Shown piece after piece: positions 1 through 7,478 of a DNA stretch of 64,000 nucleotides. Each line of letters begins with the position of its first letter. Position 1 is the first letter of the stretch. The notes under the pieces are model-generated. The model made no database searches and was not told the origin of the DNA. It saw only the letters and a list, made by a program, of their open reading frames with translations. The DNA comes from Rhodovulum adriaticum (GTDB lineage Bacteria > Pseudomonadota > Alphaproteobacteria > Rhodobacterales > Rhodobacteraceae): assembly GCF_004345735.1 (NCBI RefSeq), contig NZ_SLXL01000003.1:124001-188000 (forward strand), read 5' to 3'. The position numbers were made by a program, and so were the translations under genes.

Positions 1-1569
1 TTCCCGCTGCTGCCCGGCAACGGTTACACCTGGATCGCGACCTATGTGGAACAGCCTTTCCTGCGGCAGCGGGCGTTCAACTATCTTTTCGGCACCTCGA
101 AAAAGATTGTCGAGCGCCTGCCGCCGCCAACCCCGCGCGAGAAGATGGCCTTTGCGCTGTATGCCCTGGGATCGGTCCTGACGATCGGGGTGCTGGCCAG
201 CCTTTTCGCGCTGCACTTTACCTCGGCCCTTGAGGGCCGGTTCGGCGGTACCGGGCTGCTTATGTTCCTGGGTCTGCTGGTCGCCCTTGTCCTGTGGATG
301 TCGGTCATGAAGCGGGCCTATCGCAAGGCCGGGGCACAGACGATCCGGCGTGCGGTGGTCAAGGGAATGCGCGACGGCAACACCAACCTGCCGGTCCCCC
401 TGGGCGGCAAGGCCAAGACCGGCACCACCCTGCCCGTGCCCGCCGGACGCGGCGGCGCCCTGGTCAAGCAGGGCCAGCGCCTGCCCGGACCGCCCCGGCG
501 GGTGCCGCTGGCCGGTGTCTATACCACCCCGGCCAAGACGCGCTGGCGGTGGGTGCGCCGCGGCGTGCTGGTACTGGGGCTGGCGGCGCTGATCTACGGG
601 GCCTTTCAGCCCTACACCTACGAAACCGGCGGGGATTTCGTGATCCTGCCCGATCAGCGCAGCAAGGTCAGCCCCCGGGTCGAGGGTGAGCTGGTCGAAA
701 TCTATGTCGACGAGGGCGATATCGTCGAGGCCGGGCAGCCGCTTGCCCGCCTGTCCGATCTGGCGCCGCGCCACGCCGTCGCCTCGATCGCGGCGGAACT
801 GGAAAAGGCGCGCGCTGTCCTGTCCCGGCTGGAGGCCGGCGCCAGTTCCGAGGAGATCCAGGTCGCCCGCGAACAGGTCGAACTGGCCAAGGCCGACCTG
901 CCCTACAAGGAGGGCCAGATGGCCCGCGCCGAGGCGCTGTTCGAACGCGGCACCATTTCCCAGGCCGAACTGGACAGCTATCGCACGGCCTATGCGGTGG
1001 CGCTGCAGAAACTGCGCACCGCCGAGGCCAACCTGGCCGAGGTTCAGGCCCCGGCCAGCGATGCCGATATCCGCATCGCACGCGCCGACGTGAACCGGCT
1101 GGAGGCCGAGCTAGCCTATCAGCAGAACCGCCTGGACGAGGTCGTGATCCGCGCCCCGGTGACCGGTCAGATCGTGACCGAGAATGTCCGCCTTCTGCAT
1201 GGCAAGCACATGTCCGAGGGCGAGCTTTTCGTCGAGATCGAGGACCATAGGGTGGCCCGTGCCGAGGTCCGCGTGCCCGAGGCCGATATCGGCCTGGTCA
1301 CGGCCGGTGATGCGGTGCGCCTGAAGGCCTGGGCCAGCGCCTCCAGCGAATTGGTCGGCGAGGTTGTGGGCATCGCCCCCCAGGCCGAAGAGGCCGAATT
1401 CGGCAATACCGTGCGGGTCAAGACGCAGCTGGACAACAGCAGCGGCTTTTTCCGGCCGGGCATGACCGGCTATGCCAAGATCGACGGCGCCGAGATGAAA
1501 AGCTGGCAGGCCTTCTCTCGCCTGGTCGATCGGTTTTTCCGGATCGAGGTCTGGGGCTGGATCCCATAA
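1..1569 (+). CDS. M50-like / HlyD fusion membrane protein (5' end outside window)
   Basis: The frame is open from base 1, so the gene starts upstream; 522 residues are visible. The first ~130 residues look like the C-terminal membrane part of the peptide-zinc-metalloprotease (M50) type: the stretch PLLPGNGYTWIATYVEQPFL resembles the NPL..DGY..L.D..E.PNLR pattern of that family, followed by two hydrophobic segments (about residues 50-75 and 85-108). A third membrane segment near residues 185-200 leads into a HlyD/membrane-fusion module: a split lipoyl/beta-barrel region (VSPRVEGELVEIYVDEGDIV) around a long helical hairpin rich in Ala, Glu and Leu. The aspartate of the DGY motif, a zinc ligand in active M50 enzymes, is Asn here, so protease activity is doubtful. 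Probably an export or envelope-assembly protein; substrate unknown. Confidence 0.75.
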   Translation, partial: FPLLPGNGYTWIATYVEQPFLRQRAFNYLFGTSKKIVERLPPPTPREKMAFALYALGSVLTIGVLASLFALHFTSALEGRFGGTGLLMFLGLLVALVLWMSVMKRAYRKAGAQTIRRAVVKGMRDGNTNLPVPLGGKAKTGTTLPVPAGRGGALVKQGQRLPGPPRRVPLAGVYTTPAKTRWRWVRRGVLVLGLAALIYGAFQPYTYETGGDFVILPDQRSKVSPRVEGELVEIYVDEGDIVEAGQPLARLSDLAPRHAVASIAAELEKARAVLSRLEAGASSEEIQVAREQVELAKADLPYKEGQMARAEALFERGTISQAELDSYRTAYAVALQKLRTAEANLAEVQAPASDADIRIARADVNRLEAELAYQQNRLDEVVIRAPVTGQIVTENVRLLHGKHMSEGELFVEIEDHRVARAEVRVPEADIGLVTAGDAVRLKAWASASSELVGEVVGIAPQAEEAEFGNTVRVKTQLDNSSGFFRPGMTGYAKIDGAEMKSWQAFSRLVDRFFRIEVWGWIP

Positions 1570-1629
1570 CGGTTTGAAACCAGCCATCGGCCGCGTCTTA
1601 CCCTGCCCGCAGCCGTTCGGGCGGGATGC

Positions 1630-2201
1630 CTAGGCCCGGTTGCGGTAAAGCGTGCTTTCCACCGCGCCGGCCATCGCCCCCCGATCCAGACCGCCGCCCA
1701 GGAATTCGTCCAGAGCCTGGGCCGCCTGCGCGGGGTCGGCGACCACCTGCCCGTAGTCCAGGCGCAGCAATGCAATGTTGCGCTGCGCCTCGGCCCAGCG
1801 AAGAAAGCGGATCACCTCTTCTTGAAACAGCCGGTGCAAGACGTCCCGGCCGATCGCATCGGGATCCAGCCCGTCGCGGCGCATCATCACCTCTTGCGAG
1901 GCGAGAACCTCGTCCAGGTCGCGCTGCATGAACACCAGACGGTACTCTACGTCCGGGGGCAATTCATAGGCCAGCTTGTAGATGACCTTGACCGCCTGGC
2001 CCCGGCGACCCAGCCCTTGTCATGGGGCAGATCCTTGACCGGCTCGAACTCGAAATACCCGCGCGGATTGTCCTCGTTCGCGGTGCGCAACTCATCGGTC
2101 AGCGGCGGAACCCCGCCCGCAGCCAGCATGCCCATCATCATCGAGGTGCCCGAACGCGGCAGCCCCGAGACAATAGTGACGAAATCGGCCCTGTCGGTCA
2201 T
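1630..2201 (-). pseudogene. Sulfotransferase family protein, frameshifted
   Basis: Two minus-strand frames together make one protein. The N-terminal part has the PAPS-binding loop typical of sulfotransferases (VTIVSGLPRSGTSMMMGML) and runs to about position 2000; the C-terminal part (PPDVEYRLVFMQRDLDEVLA to the stop at 1630) continues in another frame. Adding one G in the run near 2000 restores a continuous reading, VAGARAVKVIYKLAYELPPD, giving about 190 residues, the size of short bacterial P-loop sulfotransferases. The start at 2201 is preferred to an ATG at 2231 because AAGGG precedes it. Either the gene is inactivated or there is a one-base sequencing error in a G run. It sits between an M50/HlyD protein and a Gly-rich protein, so sulfation of an exported polymer is possible but unproven. 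Confidence 0.7.
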
Positions 2202-2352
2202 CTCTGCCCTTGCCCCTGTCCCGTTTTCCATGACTTAGCGGGTTTTTGCCCCCATTGCCTAGCCCTTGGCGCAGGCGCCGTCGCGCAGATGCTTGCCGCA
2301 TGCCCGACCGTCTGCTTAACTCGGATCGATACGACGAGCGGAGGATCGTTTC

Positions 2353-3216
2353 ATGGCTGACGAAAAGGGCACCCCGACACCCCCGGCCGGGTCTGCCCGG
2401 TCACGCTTTTCCAACGATCACAGTTTCCAGCCCGCGCAGCAGCCCGCCACGGGCCGCGCGTTCGGCCCGGCCCGCAGCGTACCCGCGGCCGCCGGCCCGG
2501 ATATTGGCGCAGGGCCTGCCCCTGCCGGCGGCGCCGGATTTGGCGGTGCCCCCGCAAGCGGGGCCGGCGGACAGGCCCCCTTGGGCGGTCAGGGGGCGTT
2601 CGGCGGTCTTCAAGGCGGCTTTGGCGGGGGCCAGGGTCGATTCGCGGCAGGGCGTCCGGGGGGCGGCTTTGGTGCGGCAGCGGCCGGTGCGCGTTTTGGC
2701 GCGGGCCAGACGCCCCCGCAGGGCGGGTTCGGCGGTGGACAGGCCGGGCAAGCCGGTTTCGGTGCCGCCCGTGCTGGGGGCCAGGGGCGCTTTGGCGCGG
2801 GGCAAATGGGCGCGCAGGGCGGCTTTGGCGCCGGTGGCGCGGGGGGGCAAATGGCAGGCAATGGCGGCGGGCTGTTGATGCTGCTCCTGCTGGCGCTTGC
2901 CGGTCGGGCGCTGTCGAACCAGCAAGGCGGACAGGGCGCCGGGGCGTTCGGCGGGGGCGCAGGTGCGGGGTTTGGCGCCGCGCAAGGGGGATTCGGCGGG
3001 ATGCACGGCGGTTTCGCGCCCGCCCAGGGCGGTTTCGGTGCGGCCCAGCCGGGCACGGCCCAGCCCGCGCCCGCCGCCGCCCCGCAGGATCCGGGCACGC
3101 CCCCCGCAGCACCGGCCACCACGCCCACGGCCCCCGAAGGCGGATGGGCCAACTGGCGCGAGGATGCCAAGCGGCTTAAGGCCGAGGCCGGAGAATCCCC
3201 CGATCCAAAGGACTGA
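2353..3216 (+). CDS. FG/Gly-Ala-rich low-complexity protein with one hydrophobic segment
   Basis: This 287-residue protein has no recognised enzyme fold. A polar N-terminus (about 40 residues) leads into many short repeats of the form QGGFGA, GGGFGA, AGFGA. A single hydrophobic stretch, LLMLLLLALAGRAL (about residues 175-190), interrupts the repeats, and the C-terminus ends in a charged tail (NWREDAKRLKAEAGESPD). A clear GGAGG eight bases before the ATG supports the start and real translation. There is no N-terminal signal peptide. The repeats resemble self-associating FG or glycine-rich low-complexity sequence; a structural or membrane-tethered scaffold role is inference only. Long open frames on the opposite strand are by-products of the repetitive GC-rich sequence. 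Confidence 0.65.
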   Translation: MADEKGTPTPPAGSARSRFSNDHSFQPAQQPATGRAFGPARSVPAAAGPDIGAGPAPAGGAGFGGAPASGAGGQAPLGGQGAFGGLQGGFGGGQGRFAAGRPGGGFGAAAAGARFGAGQTPPQGGFGGGQAGQAGFGAARAGGQGRFGAGQMGAQGGFGAGGAGGQMAGNGGGLLMLLLLALAGRALSNQQGGQGAGAFGGGAGAGFGAAQGGFGGMHGGFAPAQGGFGAAQPGTAQPAPAAAPQDPGTPPAAPATTPTAPEGGWANWREDAKRLKAEAGESPDPKD

Positions 3217-3233
3217 CGGCGCAGACCGCGCGG

Positions 3234-3998
3234 TCAGGCGCTGCAACCCTCCAGCTGCAGCATCGCATAGCCCAGATCCAGCGGCGCAAAACCACCCGCC
3301 CTGCGTTGATCGGCCGGGCGCTCGATCACCGGCGCGTTGATGCGGGCGGCGATATCGGGGTCGCGCCGCAACGCAAAGGCCGGCACGCGGAAATGGTCGC
3401 CCTGATAATAGACCGTGCTGCGCACATGGGGCAGATCGGCGATATTGGCGGCCTGCGCCACATCGACCGGATCGTTCTGCCCGTAATAGATGTCGATGCT
3501 TGCCACCCGGTCGGAATGCGCCTCCATCATCGGGCGCAGGTTGGAATAGGGATACCCCGCGTCGATCTGCTGCTTACCTTGCTCGAACAAACCGGTGAAT
3601 TGCGGATGCGTGGCCCGGTCCGTTTGCAGGACCGCGGCCATATCCGTCACCGGTCCGACCAGATACATGTCGTCGATGCCGATCCAGTGCCCCCATAGCA
3701 CCGCCGGATGGGTCCCGACCGACCCTGAAACGATGGTCACCCGCTTTGCGCCAATCTTGGCGATCATGTAGCGCAGGAACTCGACGTTTTCTTCCTCGCT
3801 CTCGGTCACGCCGGGGATGCCGTGCCGGAACTGGTGGGGGGAATCGTCACGCAGGAACAGCTTGGTCTGCTGAAAGGGGGCGGCGAATTTCAGAAAGTGG
3901 AATTCCTTGAAATTCGGGTAAAGGTAACCCGAGACGAACACGATCAGGTGCTCCGGATCCCCGGCCTCCAGCCCTGCGCCCCAACCGATCATCTCCAT
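3234..3998 (-). CDS. Alpha/beta-hydrolase-fold protein (paralog A)
   Basis: 254 residues with an alpha/beta-hydrolase layout: a first strand HLIVFVSGYLY, a nucleophile elbow VTIVSGSVGTHPA with Ser93, an acidic strand IDIYYGQNDPVDV and a late His in YYQGDHFRVP. It aligns along its length with the divergent neighbour at 4206-4940 (VEFLRYMIAKIGA against VEFLNYFAQSIGA), so the two are paralogs. The elbow reads S-G-S-V-G rather than G-x-S-x-G, but the serine, acid and histidine are all kept, so an esterase or thioesterase activity remains likely. No signal peptide or membrane segment. It is transcribed away from its paralog, with a shared 207-base control region. Substrate unknown; the FkbH-ACP protein nearby suggests an acyl or glyceryl thioester. 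Confidence 0.65.
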   Translation of the reverse strand: MEMIGWGAGLEAGDPEHLIVFVSGYLYPNFKEFHFLKFAAPFQQTKLFLRDDSPHQFRHGIPGVTESEEENVEFLRYMIAKIGAKRVTIVSGSVGTHPAVLWGHWIGIDDMYLVGPVTDMAAVLQTDRATHPQFTGLFEQGKQQIDAGYPYSNLRPMMEAHSDRVASIDIYYGQNDPVDVAQAANIADLPHVRSTVYYQGDHFRVPAFALRRDPDIAARINAPVIERPADQRRAGGFAPLDLGYAMLQLEGCSA

Positions 3999-4129
3999 CG
4001 CGAACCTCTCCGTACTCCGGCGCCACCCCGCCGGGCTGGGCGGGCTGCGTCATTTCATATCCCGCCGTCCCCCGCCTGCAAAGCCGCGCCTGCGCCGGGC
4101 CGGACCAGCTGTCACAGCTTCAGCTTGGT

Positions 4130-4152
4130 TCTTTTCCGGTGCCGGGAAAAGA
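4130..4152. promoter_or_regulatory. Inverted repeat between the two hydrolase paralogs
   Basis: Perfect eight-base arms TCTTTTCC and GGAAAAGA flank a seven-base centre, lying between two divergently transcribed paralogs and just before an AT-rich TATTTT (4155-4160). The position fits an operator shared by both genes, or a hairpin in the leader of the rightward gene. No matching regulator gene is nearby. Confidence 0.35.
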
Positions 4153-4205
4153 CGTATTTTGAATCCGCGGGGTGCACAGCCCCGAAGTCAGGTCAAGGTG
4201 ATCGA

Positions 4206-4940
4206 ATGCTTGAAACCATCGGACCGGATGCGGTGTTCCAAAGGGGGCAGAACGATCACCTGGTTGTCGTGTTCAGTTCCCTGGCCACGATCTTCACCGG
4301 CCAGTACGAGGGCATGGCCCTGCTGCGAAATCGCCCCGAGCATGTGCTGTATCTGCGCGAACCGGTGGCGCTGGCCTTTCACACGGGCCTGACCGGGCTG
4401 ACCACGACGATCCCCGAAACAGTGGAATTCCTGAACTATTTTGCCCAAAGCATCGGGGCGACGCGGCGCAGCCACATGGGGGCCTCCAGCGGCGGATACG
4501 CGGCAATCCTCTACGGGCTTTTGTGCAGGGTGGATGACGTTTTCGCGGTGAACCCGGCGACCTTCGTGTCCGAAGGGGTGCAAACGCGGCTGTCCTGTCC
4601 CCCGCGCGAGCATTTCCCGCTATCGGCCTTCCGCGACCATTACGACCGGACGGGCCAACCGCTGGCCCATGGCGACCTGTCCGACGAGCTGCGCGAACGT
4701 GCCGGCGCGGTCAAGGTGATCGGGGTGCATTACGCGGCCAACGATGAGACGGACCGGATCAACGCCTGCCACCTGACCGGTTGTCCCGACACCTTCACCA
4801 TTGCGCACAACTCGGACCAGCATGTGCTGCTGACCTTCGCGCTGGCCGAACAGGGGGTACTGAACCACCACCTGGTGACACCGCTGGATCAGCTGCGCAG
4901 CGATTACCGGGCGCTGGCCGATCAACAGGCCCCTGCCTGA
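4206..4940 (+). CDS. Alpha/beta-hydrolase-fold protein (paralog B)
   Basis: 244 residues counted from the ATG at 4206, chosen because an AAGG motif lies about six bases upstream and because homology to the paralog starts there; the frame is open further left but without protein-like sequence. It has a canonical elbow MGASSGGYAA (G-A-S-S-G, Ser94), an acidic position in VHYAANDETD and a late His in HNSDQHVLLTF, so the Ser-Asp-His triad appears intact. It is a paralog of the minus-strand neighbour at 3234-3998. Its 3' end overlaps the 3' end of the FkbH-like gene by 19 bases. Likely a cytoplasmic hydrolase or transferase; no precise substrate can be given. Confidence 0.65.
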   Translation: MLETIGPDAVFQRGQNDHLVVVFSSLATIFTGQYEGMALLRNRPEHVLYLREPVALAFHTGLTGLTTTIPETVEFLNYFAQSIGATRRSHMGASSGGYAAILYGLLCRVDDVFAVNPATFVSEGVQTRLSCPPREHFPLSAFRDHYDRTGQPLAHGDLSDELRERAGAVKVIGVHYAANDETDRINACHLTGCPDTFTIAHNSDQHVLLTFALAEQGVLNHHLVTPLDQLRSDYRALADQQAPA

Positions 4941-7159
4941 TCTGCCAGCGCCCGGCGCAGGTCCGCGTAGCTGTGGATCGAAAACAACACCTCCATCGGC
5001 AGGCGAACCTGCATGGTTTGCTCGATCTCCATCGCCAGCGCGACATGTTTCAGGGAATCCCAGGCGGGGGTGTTCTCCATCGTGACCGTGGACAGGTCCG
5101 TGGACGCGTCCAACCCCAGCTTGTGCCGGAACAAGGCATCCAGCGTCTTGTTCAACGCTGCGGGATCGCCCGCGGCGCACGCGGCAGATCCGGGCGCAGG
5201 GGCCGTGGTCGACAGGGGTGAAGTCGCCAAGGGCGAGGCCGGAGTCGTCGCCAAGGGCGAACGCGGCGCCGACGCGACCGTTGCAAGCGGCGAACGGGGC
5301 GGTTCTGCCACCGGGGGCCTTGTCCGGGCGGACACCACCCTCAGATGCGCGGGCAGCAACGACGCCCTGTCATCGCCAGGCTCCAGGTCCAGCGCCCAGA
5401 TGTCGCCCGGTCCGGCGCCGCAAAGCGGCGCGAAACCCGCGCCCTGATAGATCTGCCTGACCGGGGTGTTGCGTTCGGTCGGAATGATCTGCCCCATCAG
5501 GCAACCGGCCCCCTGCCCCCGCGCGCTTTGCACGGCCTGCCAAAGCATGGCCCGCTCCACATCCCGGCCGAGGATCCGGCAACTCAGCATCAGGCTGTCG
5601 ATGACCCAGGCGCCATCCGCAGGCCCAGAAACGGCCGACAGATCCAGCCCGACCCCCATATCACGGGCCGCCCGCAGGATCAGAACCCCCATGATTTCAT
5701 AGGGGGTGTGGCGATCCTCGACCCCAACCCCCAGGATCAGCCCCCCTTGCGCCGCGATATGCGCAAGCGTGGCCGCATCGTGCCGTCGGGTGGTGGCGTT
5801 GAACTGGTTGGTCTTGACGATCAGCTGTTCGATCCGCTGCCGGTTGGAGGGGCCGTACGGTTCGAACGTGATGCGGATGTCCAACCCGCGCAGGAAGGCC
5901 TGCAGATCCTCTGCGGCGGCCTCGGCGCGGCGCAACTGCGCGCGCGCGCGGTACTGCGCGCCGCGGGTCACATCAGATCCGGTCAGGGACAGACAATCCA
6001 GGTAGGGATGGCGGTCCAGCATCGCGATCCGATCCTCCACCCGCTCGGGCAGGTCCGGCACCTGGCACTGCGGCAACCGCTGGCGCACCTTGGCCCGTTC
6101 CAGCGGATTGTCGTCCAGGAACATGCAATGGGCCTGCCCCAGCGACAGCTCTTCCAGCATCGCGGCGATGCCGTCGGCCTTTTCGGACCAGCCGATCCGA
6201 TGGGCGGCCAGATCATCGGGCCGGATCAGCATGTCGGGATGGTCTGCCATCGCGCCCAAGGCCAGATCCGTATCGTTCTTGGAGGCCACGGCCAGCACGA
6301 TGCCCCTGTCGGCCAAGCCTTTGATGCGGGATTGAAACTCTCGGAACGCGCCGCCGGGATAGCCGCCGCCCAGGCGTAGGCCACCCATCCCGTCCTCGCC
6401 CAGCACACCGCCCCACAGGGTGTTGTCCAGATCAAGGACCAGCAACCGGGTGCTGCGCCCGGTCAGAAACAGCAGCGCAGCGATCACCCGCCGCGACAGC
6501 GCGGCTGCGAACCCGGCCGAGAACGGCGCACGCGCGGCATGCCAATACATTCCGGGGGCTGCGGCCTGCCGGCCGACCTCGGCGATCAGAGCATCGGTAT
6601 CGATCCAGTGCACCCCGGCCATTCCGGCGGTTTCCTCGCGAAGATGCGCGTTGGCCGATTTCAGCGCGGCGGCCAAACCTTGTTCGGCTGCCGGATCGAC
6701 CATGCCAAGGGTCGAGGCGGAAAAACTCGCCAAGGAGAAGACCAGGATCGGCCCCGTTCCCCGCGCCCGCGCCTGGCGCACCGTGTCCAGCATCGGCGCC
6801 ACCGCGGCGGCGATCCCGTCCTGCCCCCGGTCGTACAGGCGCAGGGGGCGATGCACCGCCTCGCCCAGCAGATCCTCGGCGCGTTCGAACACCACAGCGG
6901 CCGCCCCGGCCGCCAGCGACCGGCACAGCCCCGAGGTGTTGTCGCGCAGGTCGATCCCGGCCCGGCCATAGGTGGCAACCCGGCATTGCAGCGCCGCGTT
7001 CCACTGGGCGGCCTCGCTTGCCAAAGCCTCGGCCAGGATATCCAGATTCGCGCTGCCCAGCAGCGCCAGCGTCCCAAGGTCGGCCATGACGGCCCCCTCT
7101 GCCCCCAAAGACCCTTGCGCAAGGGCCTGACCCTCTGCGCGTGCATCATCGCCGTTCAT
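4922..7159 (-). CDS. FkbH-like HAD-IIIC protein with GNAT-like region and C-terminal acyl carrier domain
   Basis: 745 residues from the ATG at 7159; a longer TTG-type extension upstream looks non-coding. An N-terminal region of ~235 residues, like that of long FkbH proteins, is followed by the HAD phosphatase core (LLVLDLDNTLWGGVLGEDG, residues 239-257; later VASKNDTDL and FLDDNPLERAKV). A GNAT-like region follows (IMGVLILRAARDMGV, IIPTERNTPVRQIYQGAGF). Then comes a Pro/Ala/Ser linker with repeated SPLAT units, and an acyl carrier domain whose last 60 residues hold the phosphopantetheine serine in PAWDSLKHVAL (about Ser702). FkbH enzymes load a glyceryl unit from 1,3-bisphosphoglycerate on to a carrier protein; here enzyme and carrier are one chain. 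Probably makes a glyceryl- or hydroxyacyl-thioester for modifying a glycan or lipid; the acceptor is unknown. Confidence 0.8.
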   Translation of the reverse strand: MNGDDARAEGQALAQGSLGAEGAVMADLGTLALLGSANLDILAEALASEAAQWNAALQCRVATYGRAGIDLRDNTSGLCRSLAAGAAAVVFERAEDLLGEAVHRPLRLYDRGQDGIAAAVAPMLDTVRQARARGTGPILVFSLASFSASTLGMVDPAAEQGLAAALKSANAHLREETAGMAGVHWIDTDALIAEVGRQAAAPGMYWHAARAPFSAGFAAALSRRVIAALLFLTGRSTRLLVLDLDNTLWGGVLGEDGMGGLRLGGGYPGGAFREFQSRIKGLADRGIVLAVASKNDTDLALGAMADHPDMLIRPDDLAAHRIGWSEKADGIAAMLEELSLGQAHCMFLDDNPLERAKVRQRLPQCQVPDLPERVEDRIAMLDRHPYLDCLSLTGSDVTRGAQYRARAQLRRAEAAAEDLQAFLRGLDIRITFEPYGPSNRQRIEQLIVKTNQFNATTRRHDAATLAHIAAQGGLILGVGVEDRHTPYEIMGVLILRAARDMGVGLDLSAVSGPADGAWVIDSLMLSCRILGRDVERAMLWQAVQSARGQGAGCLMGQIIPTERNTPVRQIYQGAGFAPLCGAGPGDIWALDLEPGDDRASLLPAHLRVVSARTRPPVAEPPRSPLATVASAPRSPLATTPASPLATSPLSTTAPAPGSAACAAGDPAALNKTLDALFRHKLGLDASTDLSTVTMENTPAWDSLKHVALAMEIEQTMQVRLPMEVLFSIHSYADLRRALADQAGAC

Positions 7160-7478
7160 GCCTGTCACCCCATCTGCGCCGCAACGCACACTGATCGCAC
7201 CTGTCGAGGGTGACGGAAAACCCGCCGTCAAGGCAAGCGCGCTTTCACGACATGATATGCGGACCGATGCGTATCGCCTGGCCGGAAATGCCCCACGTGC
7301 GGCCGACGATGTCAAAGCCGGTCACAAGGATGTTGCACAAGCCTTTTAAGAGCAGGGTCTATCCAGCCGTTCCGCAACGGAAATCGCCCGCCAGGCCCAT
7401 CGGAGATTGATCCAAGGGACGTGGGGGCATTACGTTTCGCGGAAAGGCGATAACTGATATGTCCAGTGGGGAATGACC
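7160..7478. other. Divergent control region between the FkbH-like gene and ugpB
   Basis: 319 bases with no credible gene. It must hold promoters for the leftward FkbH-like gene and the rightward ugp operon. Two short inverted repeats are visible: TTCCGCAACGGAA (7370-7382) and TTTCGCGGAAA (7435-7445), whose similar arms could be operator sites. I found no convincing Pho box (paired CTGTCAT) despite the ugp genes downstream, and no -35/-10 pair good enough to call. Confidence 0.5.

Noticed and set aside
2560-3060. Repeat array resembling CRISPR or a satellite
   Set aside because: The DNA repeats are short, irregular and in frame with Gly-Phe-Gly-rich protein; there are no constant repeats with unique spacers.
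7160-7200. Pho box from CTGTCACCCCATCTGCGCC upstream of ugpB
   Set aside because: Only the first half resembles CTGTCAT, the spacing to a second half is wrong, and it lies more than 300 bases from ugpB.
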